Notes: generated by a model from the letters alone, not told the origin. 64,000 bases of DNA from Scilla litardierei (GCA_030789695.1 CM061142.1:277071043-277135042); one strand, 5' to 3'. Positions 11,446 to 22,930 are shown, counted from the first letter of the stretch. Numbers and translations are program-made.

Positions 11446-12412
11446 TGTGTCAGTTGCTCTACTTGACCATGTGTTCTCACACCATCTGAAATGTCTCCAA
11501 TTATCATGTCTGGTGGATGATTGCGATCTTGTGTATATGCCTTAGGAAGATCTGCATTATCTGAAATAGACTTAATAGAAGGTTTAGTAGCACCATCATC
11601 ATCAAGTTGAATATTATTAAATGAATCAGATAAAGGTAATAAATCCTCACTATCATCATTAATAGTAGGAATAGATGAGGGATTCTCATCAAAAGTGACA
11701 TGTAATGATTCTTCAATTGATGAAGTTCTTTTGTTGTAAACTCTGTAAGCTTTACTGCATGTTGAGCAACCAACAAAAATCCCTTCATCAGATTTTGAAT
11801 CAAACTTGTCAAGTATATCTCTAGTGTTAAGAATGAAACACTTACATCCAAACTCACGGAAATATGATACACGAGGAATGCGATCAAAGAATATTCAAAA
11901 CAAGTTTTGTTAAGCAATGGTCTTATAAGAACTCTATTTAAAATATAACATGCAGTTGCAACAGCTTCTGCCCAAAAATATTTTGGTAAGTTACTATTAC
12001 AAAGCATTGTTCTAGCACATTCTTGAAGAGTTCTATTTTTCCTTTCTACTACTCCATTTTGTGGAGCACCTCTAGGAAAGGATAAATTATGTGTTATACC
12101 ATTATTATCACAAAACTTGGAAAACGATTTCTTTTCAAATTCTCCCCCATGATCACTACAAATAGTACTAATGGTTGAAGATTTGATTTTCTGATTCTTT
12201 CTACAAAACATGGAAAATTCTTGGAAAGCATCATTCTTATGTTGTAAGAATATAACACATGTGTATCGTGAATAGTCATAAACAATGACAAATGCATATC
12301 TACTTTTATTCAAAGAAGCTATTTTTAAAGGACCAAATAAATCCAAGTGAATAAATTCTAATGGTATCTTTGCTGAGATAATGTCCTTTGATTTAAAAGA
12401 AGATTTGTGCAT
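11446..12412 (-). pseudogene. pol: A pol 5' part: integrase core, broken
   Basis: The integrase core reads from about 12360: IPLEFIHLDLFGPL carries the first catalytic aspartate, ICSDHGGEF the second, and NGVVERKNRTLQE the glutamate, so the D,D,E set is visible. KYFWAEAVATACYILNRV is the usual downstream block. A shift near 11900 leads into the degraded spacer before reverse transcriptase, read in pieces to 11446. The N-terminal zinc finger and the protease are missing: 12412 joins directly to gag sequence at 12418 instead, by a deletion. B retains part of what was lost here (24203-24812). Confidence 0.82.
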
Positions 12413-12417
12413 TTAAA

Positions 12418-13496
12418 TGAAAGTCCTTGATGTTCAATAATATTAGCATCATTGCTTTGTTTCAAAGACTTGTGTTGTGTATTTAGTCTTTTGAAACGAA
12501 TGTAAAGATCATTAAAAGCATCAAATGATTCTGTATTATCAAAAGAACTTACATTGCTTTCATCATTTTTTGCCATGATACACATATTGGCATTTTCTTC
12601 ATTATTGTTGTCTTCTTCATCAGAAGATGAATCCCAAGTTGATGTGAAGGCTTTCTTCATTCTGTCAAATTTTCTTTCTTTCTTGGAATGTTCATTGTTG
12701 TTGAAAGTCTTGAAGTTTGATTTGAGAAATGGAAAATCCTTCTTGTAATGTACTGGTTTATTACAATTGAAACAAATAGAGGAATCAGTATTCTTAGATT
12801 TAAAATTTTTATACTTACCATTTCTTAAGAACTTTTTGAAGTTCTTAGTAATGAGAGCAACATCTTTATCATCGTATGTGTCTGAATCATCGGTATCTGA
12901 TGATGCATTGGAGGCAAGAGTTTTCTTCTTTGAATCTGCTTGTTCCTTACGGTCTTGAAGTTGTACTTCATATGCCATCAAATTTCCAACGAGGCTTTCA
13001 ACGGTGAGAGTTGAATAGTCATTGTCTTCTTCTATTTCTGTGGTCTTTCTTTCCCATTCTGGTGTTAAGGCACGAAGGATCTTCCTGACTTGTTCTATTT
13101 GAGAGTATGTCTTACCAAGAGCAATCAGAGAGTTTGTGATATCTTTGAATCTAGTAATCATCTCTCCAATTGTCTCATTGTCCTTCATTCTGAATTGAGT
13201 TTGTGATTAAACTCATTCTTTTCCATGGTGCAGAATAGTTCATTCATTGCTTTGGAGTTGTGAGTTGCGGCGGATTTTTCATTAGCAGTCTATTGGGCAT
13301 AAGAAGTTGTAGGCTTCTCGTATTGAGTTTCCAACATATTCCAAAGTTCGTAGTCGATGCTTTGAAGATAGATCGACATCCTTGTCTTCCAATAAGAGTA
13401 GTTGGAACCGTTGAATCGTGGAGGCCTTGTGGTAGAGTGCCCTTCTAGAAATCGTGATGAAGATGTTGTATTATTCGTCGAATAAGTGTAGGCCAT
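12418..13496 (-). pseudogene. gag: A gag, broken
   Basis: The start is MAYTYSTNN at 13496, 11 bases inside the primer site. RFNGSNYSYWKTRMSIYLQS is the opening of the copia gag (UBN2-type) domain. A TAG follows SYAQ at about 13290. About 60 bases present in B (25610-25670) are then deleted, and the frame resumes at 13188 with KDNETIGEMITRF and ALTPEWERKTTEIEE. The zinc knuckle near 12740 is CFNCNKPVHYKKDF: its last cysteine has become Phe. In B it is intact. An acidic, Asn/Asp-rich region follows, and the coding sequence ends at the 12412-12418 deletion joint. Confidence 0.82.
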
Positions 13497-13506
13497 CTTG
13501 ACTGTT

Positions 13507-13517
13507 CTCTGATACCA
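13507..13517 (-). other. A primer-binding site (initiator tRNA-Met type)
   Basis: Minus-strand TGGTATCAGAG begins two bases after the 5' LTR, as usual for plant copia elements primed by initiator methionine tRNA. The B site at 25963-25973 is identical. Confidence 0.85.
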
Positions 13518-13519
13518 AA

Positions 13520-14685
13520 TGTAGGATCTCCTGGCACACCAAATACACTAGAGGGGGTGAATAGTGTATATCATGACGAAATTGCAAATTTAAAAGTTAA
13601 TAAAAAATGCAATAATATTGTGGAAGTAAATAAATATAATACATAGAATGGCAAAAGCAAACACCAAGATTTATCCTGTTTGGATCCACGTAAACCTACT
13701 TCGAGTCCTCTACCCCGTAGAGATTTTCAATCCACTATTACACTTGTCCTGCAAGCACCAACATACAAAAATGGCGACACTCTCAATGTCCTAAACTTTG
13801 TACAATCTCTACACCAAGAAATTCAACTTACAAACATGAAGAATGAAAACAACACCTAAATCCTTGATGTGAATTTCAAATGGAATTCAAAGGAAATGTG
13901 TTTAATGAAATTTCAAGGTTTCTATATTTTAGAAGAAAGAAACACTCTTGAAGATTTTAGTTTTCAAATGAAGACAATATCAGAATTTTATTTCTTCAAA
14001 TAAAAAAGTGTCAAAACTTTCTCTTAAGAAGAATAGAATTAAAAATTCTAAAGAGGCAAGTTGAAAAAGAAGTGTGTAAAAGAGAAGGGGATACCCATCT
14101 ATTTATAGGTTTGAGAAGGAGTTATAACGGCAAAATTTCAACAGCTATAAACTGTCCCCACCGGATAGAACAAAGCAGTTCTGAAAAACGGGCAAAACAG
14201 AATTAGCTTGCCAATAAAATTTTTTTGGTTGGCTAATTTTAAAACGGCAAAAATTTGACCGTTTGAAGTTACAGACGTGGAACATATATGGAAAGGAACT
14301 TTACCACCAAATTTCATGGTCAAAATCGAAAAGGAAAAGTTAGCCTGCCAGCAAAAATAAATTGGTCGGTTAATATTTTGAAGCGGAATTTTGAGATTCT
14401 GAAAAGCCTAGATTGTAGATAAATGATAGGAGAGACACCAGGCATATAACATAAGTCATCATCAGGCTTAAAAACCCTATAAAATGAAAAATACATTTAT
14501 TACATAAAAGTAGTAGATATGACTGCATCTGAATTTGAGAAGTCTTTGCACATGGAGTAACTAGTGATAATATCCCAGGCGTAAATGTGGTTATCTGCAC
14601 AGAATGAGTTAGTAATAATAATATTATTAAATTTTTCATATCAAAATCATATGGAATAGAGATATGTAATTATAAAATTCCCACA
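13520..14685 (-). mobile_element. A 5' LTR
   Basis: 1166 bases, plus-strand ends TGTAGGATCT and AATTCCCACA. The right end is fixed by the AAATG duplication at 14686-14690, the left end by the primer site. The B LTR (25976-27135, 1160 bases) is a close copy with the same right flank. Confidence 0.88.
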
Positions 14686-14699
14686 AAATGGTCTTGTGG

Positions 14700-15012
14700 A
14701 CTATCCCACACGACCATGTCAGGTATCACTGTAGATGTGAGCCAAACCAACACCCACGTGACCATTTGACGTAGTCGCGTGGGTCATGTATTGGGCTTCT
14801 AAAGACAAATCCACGCTGACACATGTAATTCCACACAATCGCATCAAACAATTCAAGAGGATAAGAGAGTATGCCAGATTCTGGGCTCTAACAACACGCA
14901 GTTGCGTGGATCTTCCACATGACCACATCGATCCACATATTCTGAAGAATTTTAAAGGCCCAGCTGTGAGATAAAGCCAACATGCCGGCGTGGATATTCC
15001 ACATGGTCGTGT
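14700..15012. repeat. Palindrome cluster in J U3
   Basis: Units such as CACACGACCATGT, CACGTGACCATTTG, GACGTAGTCGCGTGGG, CACATGACCACATCG and CACATGGTCGTGT are imperfect versions of a CACACGGYCGTGTG palindrome. All lie upstream of the TATA box at 15049. Confidence 0.65.
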
Positions 15013-15048
15013 CTGGTCTGGTTTTCTGCAAACTTGTTTTGGAAAAGT

Positions 15049-15056
15049 TATATAAG
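15049..15056 (+). promoter_or_regulatory. TATA box of J LTR, copy 1
   Basis: TATATAAGCTTGG after the palindrome cluster; repeated at 27486-27493 in copy 2. Confidence 0.5.
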
Positions 15057-16694
15057 CTTGGAGCACCGTCTTGATCGGGGAGTCGACCTCCAGTTTCATT
15101 TACTTCTTGTTTTTCATCTATTTTCTTTTTTTGTAATTAGTTTTAGGAGTAGGAGTAGCTTAGATTAGTTTTTATACGTTTTCCTCATTGGTGCAAGCTT
15201 GTAATTAAGGATTTTATATTGCAACCATTGAGATAAGTATTTCTCTCTTTGTTTTCCTTGTTATTATGTTTTTTCCTATTATTCTCTATGATTATCTCTA
15301 TGTTCTTTCAAAGTTTAGTGAGTAGTTTTTAATCTAGGGCATGGTTGATCCCTATAGAGGATGAACATGGATTGATTTCATTATTTGGCTATTGAATCAT
15401 CAAATTAGGGTTATGCATATGAAGATTATTATCTATATAGATTGGCTCCCCCAAATTGGTCGCTAACGAGAGTTAGGATTAATCTAGGGTTTCCAACCTC
15501 TATGTCGGTTCATATTAATTATGTCGCAAATGGAAGTTGGGCGTAATTTAGAGCCCTCCTAGCATTGACCAGAGTTCCGACCACGAGAGTGGTGTGAACG
15601 ACGTTTGGGGAATATTGTTGAGCTTCATGAACCCATCGCGCGACGATGACCAACACGAGTTGGCTTGGTCATACGAGGGGTTGTCCTGTCATAGCATCAC
15701 AGAAGTTGGGGGTACGTGAAAACACAAGGGACGATCTTATCATAGAATCACGGAAGTGGGGGGTATGTGACACCCTTAGATTAGACAACCTCACTCTAGG
15801 ATCGATTCGACAGCTAGACGACGAGTTCATCCCCATGTTCGTTTCGCATTAGAGAGATACCTAGCCCTAGAACCTTTATTATATTTCATTCTCACTATCT
15901 TATAAAACCGACCAACCTAACTAACCATAGCCTAGGATTGGCTAGTATACGATCACACAACCTCCTTACAGACGAACCATTAGCGCTACGACGACACCTA
16001 CACTTACAGGTATAAATATTAAAGCTCTAACAAACCCTATTGAAGATTATTCATACGGGTTGATCTCCCCAAATATCAATTTATTATGTTAATGCTAGGG
16101 TATAGCTCTGGATGTGCATTGATATCAATTCAATCATTAGATTGCTACACAACCCTAATCATCGACTAGAAATCGGGGTTTTAGATTGATGCCTTTAATG
16201 ATAGATTGATTTTCTGATAATAAGGTTACGACAAGACATCAGACCTATGTTATTAAATAGGGCTATCGACAAGACATCGGAGTCCTGATAGTGATCTAGA
16301 CTATGCTCCGAGTTCTCGCTCATGGTTAGACATGGAGTACGAGGATTGAGATTTAATTCTCATCAACAACTTTATTCCAATAGAATGAGAAGCTAGATCA
16401 ACCCTATGTTTAATCTATAATAGCAGATATGCATAACATAGCATTTCTCATTACCGATACACCTTTAGCGTAATTTCCCTCTTGTGACGATTCACGTAGA
16501 TATAAAAATCCTTGGCTAACCAGTGATTAGACCACTACCTCCCTGAGTTCGACCCGTTTGCTAAGACCACCATACACTTGCGGTTACACAATTATAAAAC
16601 TTATAACCACCATCATAGAGAACCACATGGATATCCTAGAACACATCCTAATCGATTCCATTGCCAAAACACTCTTCATTGTATTTTGAGACCA

Positions 16695-17078
16695 TGACCA
16701 GATGTCTGATGTAGTATCCCAAGACATCTGATGTGCTTGCTTTTATGCGTATCAAACACAGACTTCTGTCAGCCATCTGAAGTTTATTTACCACACATCT
16801 GAATAGTTGACCAGTCTTCTGAGTAATGAACTTCAATCGTCTGGTTTTAGTGTGGTTTATTTTTCGAGAGATGTCTCTCTTATCACTCATTTTATTCAGC
16901 CATCTGAAGTAGGAATGTCAGACGTCTGAACAGTGTCATAGCTATCTGAGTGATGAACTCCATACGCCTGGAAACTTGGAGTTGGTGCTCTTTATTTATT
17001 CTTGACCAACCCTTTGGCAGCCATCTGATGTAGGATTTCCAGATGTCTGATCAGTTGATCAGTCGTCTGAAATCCTTC
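16695..17078. repeat. Palindrome cluster in K U3, type CAGACGTCTG
   Basis: About a dozen CAGAYGTCTGA or half units (CATCTGA, GTCTGA), including a perfect CAGACGTCTG at 16919-16928, spread over 380 bases just upstream of the TATA box at 17177. The same array is at 47275-47650 in copy 2. Confidence 0.75.
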
Positions 17079-17176
17079 TTCAGCTGTTTGATTGCCTGAG
17101 AAATATGCACATTTATAACCATTAAAATGTGTTTATCTTGGTCTGTTTTCATGATTTCTGTGCAGATTTGATATGC

Positions 17177-17184
17177 TATTTAAG
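17177..17184 (+). promoter_or_regulatory. TATA box of K LTR, copy 1
   Basis: TATTTAAGCCTGATTG; copy 2 has it at 47754-47761. Confidence 0.5.
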
Positions 17185-18280
17185 CCTGATTGTGAGGGAG
17201 ATTTGAGCACCAATACACTTAGATAGAAATCATCTTAGTGAGTAAAATCTAAGAGAACGCATCATTCTCTCATCTCTCTCTTTTCCCTCTTTAAGCTTCT
17301 TTGTTTGTTGCATCTAACTCCAAAGCTCAAGGGCAATCTTCAAGTGCCAAAGCTTCATTCCTACTATTTGACAACAACTCTCCATTGCCTTGCACTACAC
17401 TTGTAAGTTCATTTAATCAAGGCAATAGGTAAGAGTGCATTTGTTATTTCCTTTCATTTATGAAACCTAGCTCCCGGGTTGTGGGGGTGTATCTCTAGGA
17501 ATAGAGATTTATATCCCTTGGAATATGGTGAGCTATCTTGGAATAGATAGCGTGTAATCTTGGAAAAGATAGTGTAGCTCTTAGAAAGGAGTGTGTTGTA
17601 ACTCGGAAGAGTTTTGTATTTGCTTTGCCTTGGAAAAGGTATTTATAGTAGAAATCCATAATACTCTAGAAAGAGTTCAGGACTGGAGTAGGTGTAACGA
17701 CCACTTTTCGATCGTACTTTGTTCGTGCACGTGCTTTTGACCGTGCACGTATTTATTTTAGACTTTGTTTGTTTGTGAACACTTTAGTGTGATATGCCGT
17801 TGTGAACGTCTCTGAGAGTATTAAATTGTGGAACTAATTTGGAATGACATTTCTCGGGTCGTTCTCTCACGATTTGATCTTATTCGAAGAGACGTTGTGA
17901 TTTTCACTTTTGACGTGAGACATTTCTATTTTTAGTTTCGTCATTCGACGTCGAAATTGAGATCCGTCTTCTTAGTTACCTTTCTCTCGTCGCCCCGATC
18001 ACCTCAATATTTATTTTACAATTTTTGGAGTTTATTTGACCTATTTTACATTTTTAACAAAGCTTATAATATTTTTAATAACTAAGTTTTAAAGTATTTT
18101 TTGCCAAATAAAATTTTATTAAGATTATAATACTTCAAACGATTTTTGAGCCAAATCCTAGCCCATCTTGGCCGCACCCTATCCATGCGTGGGTTAGAGA
18201 GAGAGAGTTTTGAATTTTAAATCATTTTAAAATCCTAATCCTATTAGATTTAGCCCTAGACCAAGTCAACCCCTCTACAC

Positions 18281-18287
18281 TATATAC
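18281..18287 (+). promoter_or_regulatory. TATA box of the solo LTR
   Basis: TATATAC in the phrase CTCTACACTATATACACAACCCC; the D LTRs have ATCTACACTATATAA at the same place. Confidence 0.45.
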
Positions 18288-19416
18288 ACAACCCCTAGGA
18301 AGACCTATTTTCGCAAGAAATTAACCCTAGCCGTCACAAAAATCCAAAATCTCGCTTGCGACGATTCGTCGCAACGTTGCAGCAGCCGCCCAGTGCACGA
18401 CCGACGTTTTAATCCCCGTTCTCTCGGTCTAACCGAGAGCCCGCCTGCACCAAGCACCCGCTCCGCACCACACAGCCGCACGACCGAAGTCACGTGTCTG
18501 ACCGAGAGCTTCCCTCGGTCTGACCGAGGATTCCGCCCGCACCGACCCCCGCATCTGCTGTGTCCGATCGAAGCGCTCCCTCGCACCGCTCGCATCGCCC
18601 GCTTCGTTGCAGCGCTTGCAACATTGCAAGCCTCGCCCAAGCGCTCGACCGACCCTCCCCAAGTGTCCGCCGGAGGATTTTCTCCGTAGCGGCCCGCTGT
18701 GACCGACCCCGCAGCGCTGCAACCCCCCGCCCGCAGTGTCTAACCGAGGGATTTCTCTGCACCGGCCGTGTCTGACCGAGCGACGTTCGTCGCAACGTCG
18801 CATCTCTCGCACCGCTTGCCACCGTGGCCCCCCCAAGTTCTCCAAAGGTGTTGTGGGTCCCCCATTGGCCCCTAGCACTACTGTGGGTCCCACCTAGGTG
18901 TCTCTTCTTCGTGGATTTGCCGTTTACGACTTAGCGATACGTTGTAGCCCGTCGTCACACGTTCTAGCTTTGGAATCTTGGTTCGTTGCTCTAGTTGCTG
19001 ATCAGTCTATTCGAGCGAGGAATCTATTCTAGAATCTGGACTTGAAGCGCGTTCTTTTATTCCAACCCCTGGCGTCGCTATCCGACGCCAGTGTAGCTTT
19101 CGCGTCGTGTTGAGGTAACGTTTTGCACCCCTAGGAACCCCAACCTATTGCCTGTTAATCAAGAATAAAATCAATGTTTTAAAGTGTTTTAAATTCACTA
19201 ATCAAAGATTAATAAAATGGGAATGTAGGCCGGTGGACCTGTGCACGTAGGATATTTGTGACTTTGGACTCGTTGGACGGTGTTTCTCAGACGTTATACC
19301 TGCAGTCAAGTGAAACTTGCCAACTTTTGCTTAGGGCCATGTTTTTAGGCCACTTCCTTGTTTTTAGTATAAAAGAGACTACACAGTGAAATGATAGCTG
19401 TCTAGACTCAATTTTA

Positions 19417-19445
19417 AGATCTAGCTTGACAACGAAGCTAGATCT
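19417..19445 (+). other. GACAACG-loop hairpin, solo LTR
   Basis: Arms AGATCTAGCTT and AAGCTAGATCT are perfectly complementary (11 pairs) around GACAACG. The D LTRs have two such hairpins with the same loop and different stem pairs. Confidence 0.7.
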
Positions 19446-19999
19446 GTCACCCTTCCATGTAATTCATGCATTGTTATCTGTCACATTTAAATTCCTTATC
19501 TGTATGCACTTTTAACTGCCATGCATAGCATCTTACATGTCATCCAAGTTGATTGTTGCATTCATAGCACACGCTACAATACTTGTACTTCCTTGACCCG
19601 GCTAGGTGCACCCCTATGCCATCATGAAAAACACTTCCTGGCTCGTGATCCAGAAGATGGGCGCCAGTCCATATACACGTGGAGGGGTAGGGATAAGCGA
19701 TCACTTGAGCTTAGGAGTTGGCCCGCGCAGCCACTCTAGCCAAAAGGCGTAATCTCTGTGCACGACGTGCTTACTAGACTTGTCTTTGTACTTGTGATTT
19801 GTTCATGAAAAACTTGATATACATGCCATGTTTTAAATGTCATGCTCGTACTTTACTTTACTTGTTGCACTCATGCTATATCTGCCATGTCATTGCATCA
19901 TGCTATAACTGCTAGGTTGCTTTACCTTTCACTTTCAGTTCCTTGCACAAGTCTCTTGTAGACTTGCTGACATGTGCCCCTTGCTCTTTTGGGTGTCAC

Positions 20000-20107
20000 A
20001 TGTTAGACCCTGAGCCTAAGACCGTAGCTGAGGATGAGGTGTTTGCTGACGCTGAGCTGGAGCCTACGTTTGACGAGGAGTTGGTGGACACCGGTGACCA
20101 GTCTTAG
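20000..20107 (+). CDS. Small acidic ORF in solo LTR
   Basis: A 35-codon ORF starting MLDPEPKTVAEDEVF and ending DTGDQS, followed by TAG. It has the same length, start and stop as in both D LTRs (35123-35230, 42697-42804), with several residue changes but no frame loss. It is rich in Glu and Asp and has no recognisable domain. I do not know whether it is translated; it lies late in the LTR and could sit in the 5' leader or 3' end of element RNA. Confidence 0.3.
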   Translation: MLDPEPKTVAEDEVFADAELEPTFDEELVDTGDQS

Positions 20108-20636
20108 AGACTGATTTTAGTTGCATTTTCTTTAGGTTGTTGTTAGTTGCCGATGCGTAGCACCATTACTTTGTTTCCGTACGTTGTACTTTTGTTGGCC
20201 ATGCAGGGGCCTCTTTTAGACTCTTTTCTTTTAGCCTGGTGGCTTTTCTGCGATGTTGGAGTTTATTATTATGGATATTCTGGGATTTCTCTTTTGTCTC
20301 ATTTCCTTTTATTATCTTTGTTTCGTTTCGTGTTGCAAGGACCTGCCATTTAATGTTTTTGATGCTTATCGGACTTGCAGCTCTGTAGCTTCAAGTCTGA
20401 GCGGACCTTCTCACGCTTCGCCTCCATATTTTTGGTAAGCGGGGCGTGACAGTAGGCGTAGCCGAACCAGGATACATCATGTTATTTGCATTTGTATTGT
20501 CTCTTTGTAGATTTGCTAAGTGTCTAGCACTTTTATTATTCCACATTGCAAGAATTTGTTAATTAGCTTTAAATTGCAATTACACTACTCACCTCCCTCT
20601 AGTGTATTGCTATGTATTGTATGTAGATCCTACAAG

Positions 20637-20648
20637 TGGTATTAGAAC
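20637..20648 (+). other. K primer-binding site, copy 1
   Basis: TGGTATTAGAAC, two bases after the LTR, is the initiator-tRNA-Met site TGGTATCAGAGC with two changes. Copy 2 reads TTGTATTAGAAC at 48450-48461. Confidence 0.7.
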
Positions 20649-20672
20649 TTAGTTGAAGTATTCTAGCATCAA

Positions 20673-21875
20673 ATGACATTTGCACATCATTCTAGCTCTC
20701 AGGAAGAAGGATAATCAACCGCTCGTCAACCATTCTTCGACGGCACTAACTATACCTATTGAAAGCAAAAGATGATGATATGGCTGAGATGTCAAGACCT
20801 TTGGGATATCACTAAGGATGACTTTGTGGAGATCACGAAGCCCGTGAAGAAGAGAACAAGCCCGAAGAATGAAGCTATCAAGAGCACTACCAAGGCAATG
20901 TCGGCTCTATATTGTGCCGTGGATGTGAACGAATTCAATTGCATTTTAACATGCAAATTGGCGAATGAAATATGGCATATACTCCAAGTCACTCACGAAA
21001 GAACTTCAAAGATAAAATGATCGAAATGAAATGTATTGCAATCTTAGTATGAGATGTTTAAAATGCAAGAAGGAGAAAACATCACATGGATGTTCACCTG
21101 GTTCACAAAGATTGTGAACGTTATTGAAGCCCTAGGAAAGGTCATCTTGATGGAAGATATAGTGGTAAATACTTTGTCATCTCTAACGTTGGAATGGGAA
21201 TCTGAAGCAAACGGTATTGAGGAATCCAACGATATGTCTATGTAAACCATGGAGGATTGCATCGACAACCTAATGTCATATGAAGTGAGGCTTCAACACA
21301 AGAAGGAAAGCATGTGAGTCCCTTGGTGCAAGGAGAAGCCAAAGTAAAAGGAGAAAGGGATTGCTTTCAAAGCCAAAAAGGAAAGTGATAAGAAGAATAA
21401 GAAGCGCATCCACTCTTCTAGAAAAGATGAAGTGAAGATGAGACGGTGAAGTCAATGGAGATGTTGCAGAGCTTGCAAAATACCTCATAAAATTCATGAA
21501 GAAAGCTCAAGATAAAGCTTTGTTAAAGTTTGCAAAAAATACTAACAAATATATTATTTGTTATAAGGGTCAAGAAATTGGTCACATTTCCACCAATTGT
21601 CCCAACAAAAGAGACAATTACTAGGGAAAAGGAAAGAAACATTGGATGGCCAAGTACACGAAGATGAAAATCCCAGCCTTACTTGGAACTTGTGATGATT
21701 CCTCTTCATCCGACGACTCAAGTGCTGTTAAAGAGGATGATGGTTCCAAGAATGAGGAAGCTCACATGTGATTCATGGCGAAGGAAGGTGACATCTCTTC
21801 TAGCTCATCCAACGAGAAAGTAGAAAAGTGGTTCAACACCAAAGCACCCACTGAGCATGTGGCTTTCATGGCATA
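20673..21875 (+). pseudogene. gag: K gag, copy 1, broken and truncated
   Basis: ATG at 20673 opens a copia gag (UBN2-type): after an early TAA the frame gives QPFFDGTNYTY, then TGA in place of the usual Trp, then MMIWLRCQDLWDITKDDF (20772 on). ALYCAVDVNEFNCI and EIWHILQVTHE follow. Next comes a second frame (21054-21245) with GENITWMFTWFTKIVNVIEALGK and LTLEWESEANGIEE. The zinc knuckle near 21560 is CYKGQEIGHISTNC, with its second Cys changed to Gly. A Ser/Asp-rich stretch follows before E cuts the gene at 21876. Several stops and shifts are shared with copy 2, so the gene was already dead when the region duplicated. Confidence 0.8.
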
Positions 21876-22336
21876 TGTTTGTCTAGTTTTAATATTTGTA
21901 AACCGCAAGCACACGACATCGTCGTAGTGCTATATGGGTCGTCCACAGGGAGGTTGATTAATCGAGTACTAGCTCGATCCCAGGTAATTGCTAGCTACAT
22001 GACTCGTTTGAACATGGTATGAGATTATGGGGAATTAACGAGGAATAGGATACGTGAACAAATAAAACGAGGTTTAGCACAAGAGACAACATCTAAGAAA
22101 ACAATGAAGCACAATTAAAGACAGCAAAATGTTAATAAAACACATAGAAAATAATAGAAAATACTCATCTCATTGAATCGGTTACGGGAGTCATCAATTC
22201 CAAGTACAACCCAAGAGAAAGCATCCCAAAATCCTAATCTAATCTAACTAAACTCCAAAAACTAGAAGAAAACATGAAAGAGGGGAAGAAAATGAAATTG
22301 GGCATGGATCTCCCTTCATTGGCGGTGCCCCAAGGG

Positions 22337-22344
22337 CTTAAATA
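22337..22344 (-). promoter_or_regulatory. TATA box of E LTR, copy 1
   Basis: Minus-strand TATTTAAGCCC; same in copy 2 at 50148-50155. Confidence 0.5.
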
Positions 22345-22379
22345 CAACTCAAAACCCTATTGGGTTTGCAGCAGACCCG

Positions 22380-22690
22380 ACCCCAAATGGCCGTTTGGGC
22401 CAAACGACGTGGTCACATCCTTTTATCAAATTTATGCACGCTGCAGATTGAGAGCGCTTCCAATTGGCACTGCCGTTGAGAAGTTCAAACGGTCGCGTCG
22501 TTGCTTGCTCGCTGCGTTGGGCTTCACTTGGATTGGGGACGACACGGCCGTGTAGGAAGTCCACCCGACCGTGTTGGGGCTTCATTGCTCCATGTGCAAA
22601 ATAAGCCACACGACCATTTGAACGAGCATATGTGCCTTCATTCCTTCCTCATGACGTATCGAGTCATCTCACACGGCCGTGTGTGATGCT
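22380..22690. repeat. Palindrome cluster in E U3, copy 1, type CACACGGCCGTGTG
   Basis: A perfect CACACGGCCGTGTG lies at 22670-22683. GACACGGCCGTGTAG, CACCCGACCGTGTTG, CACACGACCATTTG and CAAATGGCCGTTTG variants also occur. All are upstream of the minus-strand TATA box. The copy 2 array is at 50190-50500. Confidence 0.75.
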
Positions 22691-22930
22691 GCTGATCACC
22701 CATCATAAGCTCCATCTTCATCAAATTGAATCACGTCGCGTCAATTTCGCTCCAAAAGCCCGTATCCTCGCTCTTTTGGTCCAAAAATCCACAGCTTTAC
22801 CTAAAACACATCAGAGAGACCAAAAACATAAAAGGAGTAAAAAGCGGGGAAATAGGCACGGAAAACGAGGCAAGGTGACGTGAAACGTGGGGAAAAGTGC
22901 GGGAAAACTATATATAAAACACACTCATCA

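Larger units (their letters stand above)
6350..14685 (-). mobile_element. A: SIRE/Maximus-like Ty1/copia element
   Basis: Both LTRs have the plus-strand left end TGTAGGATCTCCTGGCA. The primer site, gag, integrase, reverse transcriptase, RNase H and a third ORF follow in copia order on the minus strand. The 5-base duplication AAATG is present at 6345-6349 and 14686-14690, which fixes the element at 8336 bases. Integrase precedes reverse transcriptase, as in Ty1/copia. The extra ORF after RNase H and the RNase H phrases CHFLGHALVSW and EYIAAG fit the SIRE/Maximus lineage. All genes are broken, and the stretch from late gag through protease to early integrase has been deleted at about 12412-12418. 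Confidence 0.88.
14691..16679 (+). mobile_element. J LTR, right segment, copy 1 (Athila-like)
   Basis: Layout of an Athila LTR: a U3 palindrome cluster with CACACGACC/CACGTGACC units (14700-15010), a TATA box TATATAAG at 15049, then the phrases TTTTAATCTAGGGCATGG (15329) and GGGCATGGTTGATCCCTATAG typical of Athila U5, and an end region CCTGAGTTCGACCCGTTTGC...CACTTGCGGTTACAC (16540-16588). The expected LTR end plus primer site of the TTTTTGGCGCC type is not visible. K appears to have replaced or truncated it. 27141-28342 plus 46557-47256 is the second copy; copy 1 has about 100 extra bases near 16335-16430. Confidence 0.65.
17693..20451 (+). mobile_element. Solo LTR of a Tekay-like element
   Basis: 2759 bases from TGTAACGACC to GGGGCGTGACA with a perfect duplication GTAGG at 17688-17692 and 20452-20456. 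The uninterrupted site is at 48261-48275 in copy 2 (GACTGGAGTAGGTGTAGCC). It aligns end to end with the D LTRs but has clearly diverged from them. Shared parts are the CACGTGC block, a TATA box (18281), the hairpin near 18355, GC-rich CTCGGTC palindromes, the GACAACG-loop hairpin (19417-19445), a 35-codon ORF (20000-20107) and the GGTAAGCGGGGCGTGACA end. There is no internal region, so this is the product of LTR-LTR recombination. The many short open stretches in 18305-18893 on both strands come from its GC-rich leader. Confidence 0.9.
16680..20634 (+). mobile_element. K 5' LTR, copy 1 (SIRE-like copia), split by a solo LTR
   Basis: The right end ...GTAGATCCTACA at 20634 precedes a primer site and gag. 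The left end is set at TGTATTTTGAG by the TG rule only and is uncertain. Taking out the solo LTR (17693-20451) and one GTAGG leaves 1191 bases, exactly as in copy 2 (47257-48447). U3 carries a cluster of CAGACGTCTG-like palindromes. TATTTAAGCC lies at 17177. Confidence 0.65.
21876..22930 (-). mobile_element. E-family 3' LTR, copy 1 (Athila-like)
   Basis: 1055 bases; on the minus strand it starts TGATGAGTGTG...TATATAG and ends ...AAACTAGACAAACA. The E 5' LTR at 56937 ends the same way next to its primer site. It lies inside K gag. The minus-strand U3 holds the CACACGGCCGTGTG-like palindromes, and the TATA box TATTTAAG lies at 22344-22337. Copy 2 (49689-50743) has the same length. Confidence 0.8.

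Noticed and set aside
13507..13517. tRNA gene fragments
   Set aside because: These short matches are primer-binding sites complementary to tRNA 3' ends; no cloverleaf is encoded.
15646..15852. 68-codon frame repeated at 28083-28289
   Set aside because: It is conserved only because the region is duplicated; it lies in the J LTR U5 and has no start context or domain.
18305..18893. Overlapping open stretches of 70-154 codons on both strands, Arg/Ser/Pro-rich
   Set aside because: They lie in the GC-rich leader of the solo LTR; GC-rich sequence has few stops, frames disagree with the D LTR copies, and no domain is visible.
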